Source: Cryptomeria japonica (Eukaryota; Streptophyta; Pinopsida; Cupressales; Cupressaceae). Taken from it: a DNA stretch of 60,000 nt. Below are positions 58,743-60,000 of the stretch, in pieces. Position numbers and translations under genes: made by a program. The DNA is taken from contig NC_081405.1 of NCBI RefSeq assembly GCF_030272615.1, positions 152,504,113 through 152,564,112 of the forward strand. The letters run 5' to 3'. Under the pieces are notes generated by a model, which worked only from the letters and a program-made list of their open reading frames with translations, made no database searches and was not told where the DNA came from. Positions within the stretch are counted from its first letter, which is position 1. Every line of letters begins with the position of its first letter.

Positions 58743-59214
58743 TGTTGGTGTAAATAATTATTCATCATGGATATTATTACACTTACTTAAGTTTACTTAG
58801 GATAATGCATTTCATAGTAGTTTGGATATGAGACACTTGGGTGTTTGTGCCACATTGGGATAGTGTGTGTAGGAGAAATTCCACCTCTTATGGTGTTGAT
58901 CTTGTTATTACACTATCATATCCACTTATTGTAGAGTGATAATTCCACCTTCGGTGGGTGATCCACCTCATGTGGAATATTATATTATTTCTCCTACCTA
59001 CCCACACCTATTTCCTACCTACCCTTTTTCTCATTGAGCCACATGTCATGTTTGTGTGCTCATACATCCATATGGCCTTGCCTATATAAGCAAGCCTCTA
59101 TTCATTGTATTTGTGATAATCAAGTTGTTGATCATTTTCTATTGATGAGAATACAGTTTATTCTTGTCCTATATTATGTCTCTATCTTGTACATTTCATT
59201 GACCTCTTGATCTT
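58743..59214 (+). repeat. 3' LTR of the young element, end missing
   Basis: Identical to the left LTR except one base by my reading. It stops at CTTGATCTT, without the GGCAAAATCCAACA end present at 54452-54465. The next base begins Gypsy sequence on the minus strand. Confidence 0.85.
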
Positions 59215-60000
59215 ACCCATTTTTATTGTCTATCATTTGAAGTCTTTTGTTTGAGGAAGCATTTAAAGCTTTTATGATCTATTTTCACCACAAATTAAGA
59301 ATTTCCTAAATTTAGCTTATGCATGCATGATGGCCAACATTTCCTTCTCATAAATTGAGAATATCTTCTCCATCTCTTTGAGATTATCAGTCTCAAATAC
59401 TATGGATTGTATATTTTGCATCAAACTACTTCAATCCCCTCTCTTGAGGCATCACAATCTAAAACAAAAGAAAGTGAGAAATATGGAATTAACCAAAATA
59501 GGACACGAACTTATTACTTCCTTGAGCTTGTCAAAAGCTTTATGTGCTAAAGTGCTACAAGAGAAGTCCCTTTCTTTGTCAAAATTGTCAATGGGGCTAT
59601 AATCTATGAAAATCCTTCACAAACCTCTTACATTAACTGCAAAGACCCACAAATACCCTCAAATGTGATAAATTCCTTGGTTTAGGCCAATCTTGTATTG
59701 CCTTGATCTTTTCCTCACCCTCACTGACCACTTGGGCATTAATCTTATATCTCAAATATAATATTTTAGTTAAATTAAACTCAAATTTAAATACCTTGGT
59801 ATATAAGAATGATGATCAAGTATTCCAAGTACCTCATCAATGTGTCTCAAGTGATCCTTTCATATATTATTAAAAATCAAGATGTCATCAAAGAAAATTG
59901 GCAGGAGTTTCTTCAATTACAAAATAAATACTTGATTCATGCATGACTAAAAGGTGGCAATCTCTCTAATATTGTAAATTGATCATCGTGCAATTCCATA
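59215..60000 (-). pseudogene. Gypsy RT and RNase H, running off the window
   Basis: On the minus strand the text contains FFDDILIFN with the RT catalytic FxDD type motif at about 59875-59910. Then come IQDWPKPRNLSHLRVFVGLC and FVKDFHR. RNase H shows DCDAS at about 59443-59460 and IYEKEMLAIMHA near 59330-59365. Last comes LKQKTSNDRQ..KWV, cut off at 59215. These are Ty3/Gypsy motifs; the enzyme copies element RNA. Stops and frameshifts are many. Integrase, which would follow, is absent because the young LTR element lies there, or because of a rearrangement. Confidence 0.85.

Larger units (their letters stand above)
53980..59214 (+). mobile_element. Young non-autonomous Copia-derived LTR element
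   Basis: A 5.2-kb element with LTRs 53980-54465 and 58743-59214, a PBS, a long leader with a very GC-rich block, one frame encoding gag, protease and an unknown acidic domain, and a PPT. No integrase, RT or RNase H motif is found in any frame of 57620-58740. By eye the LTRs differ at one position in about 472 aligned bases (A against C in the CATCAATATGG word), so it is the youngest element here. The right LTR lacks its last 14 bases and no TSD is seen, so the right junction is altered. It resembles the idea of GAG-only LTR elements (TR-GAG) but also keeps protease. Confidence 0.85.

Noticed and set aside
1-60000. CRISPR array, tRNA, rRNA or bacterial-type operon features
   Set aside because: No evenly spaced identical repeats with unique spacers, no cloverleaf or rRNA text noticed; all content fits plant nuclear transposons.

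Overview
This is an AT-rich plant nuclear window made almost entirely of transposable elements. I see no intact host protein gene, no rRNA or tRNA gene and no CRISPR array. The Copia and Gypsy families, L1-type LINE, CAG-to-TAG style decay and dense nesting fit a large plant genome. A gymnosperm is my guess, but nothing here proves it. The most useful result is a stratigraphy. One old L1-type LINE (ORF1 from about 11614, ORF2 ending about 53912) is spread over 42 kb because later elements landed in it, and removing each insertion with one target-site duplication (TSD) copy rejoins the LINE reading frame.

Layout. 1-4275: remains of a minus-strand LTR element (gag pieces with two CX2HX4HX4C motifs, and its 5' LTR at 3133-4275). 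4276-9155: a 5'-truncated plus-strand LTR element with four degenerate zinc knuckles, a long decayed ORF of unknown function, a polypurine tract (PPT) and a 3' LTR, with no protease, integrase or reverse transcriptase visible. 9924-11151: a solo LTR of the same family as 3133-4275, in opposite orientation. 11614-53979: the LINE, interrupted by (i) a Gypsy element 12130-18517 that lost most of pol and carries a nested solo LTR at 15417-15902; (ii) a 20-kb composite insertion 21192-41155 holding two decayed unknown ORFs (23050-25371 and about 30930-32570), a motif-rich block, and a full-length minus-strand Copia element 32663-40020 with TSD GATTG; (iii) a retroposon 42611-43547 with a TSD of about 17 bp; (iv) a full-length plus-strand Copia element 44091-51851 with TSD AGAAC; (v) a solo Copia LTR 52277-53630 with TSD CATGG. 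53980-59214: a young non-autonomous LTR element whose two LTRs differ at one position by eye. It encodes gag and protease followed by an unrecognised acidic ORF where integrase and reverse transcriptase should be. 59215-60000: RT and RNase H of another minus-strand Gypsy element that runs off the window.

How the parts work together: most copies look dead. Each Copia element once had everything needed to copy itself (primer site, gag, protease, integrase, RT, RNase H, PPT). The young 5.2-kb element has only packaging-type proteins and would depend on enzymes supplied by an autonomous Copia relative. The unknown ORFs at 5.3-7.6 kb, 23-25.4 kb, 31-32.6 kb and 57.6-58.5 kb are the least explained content.
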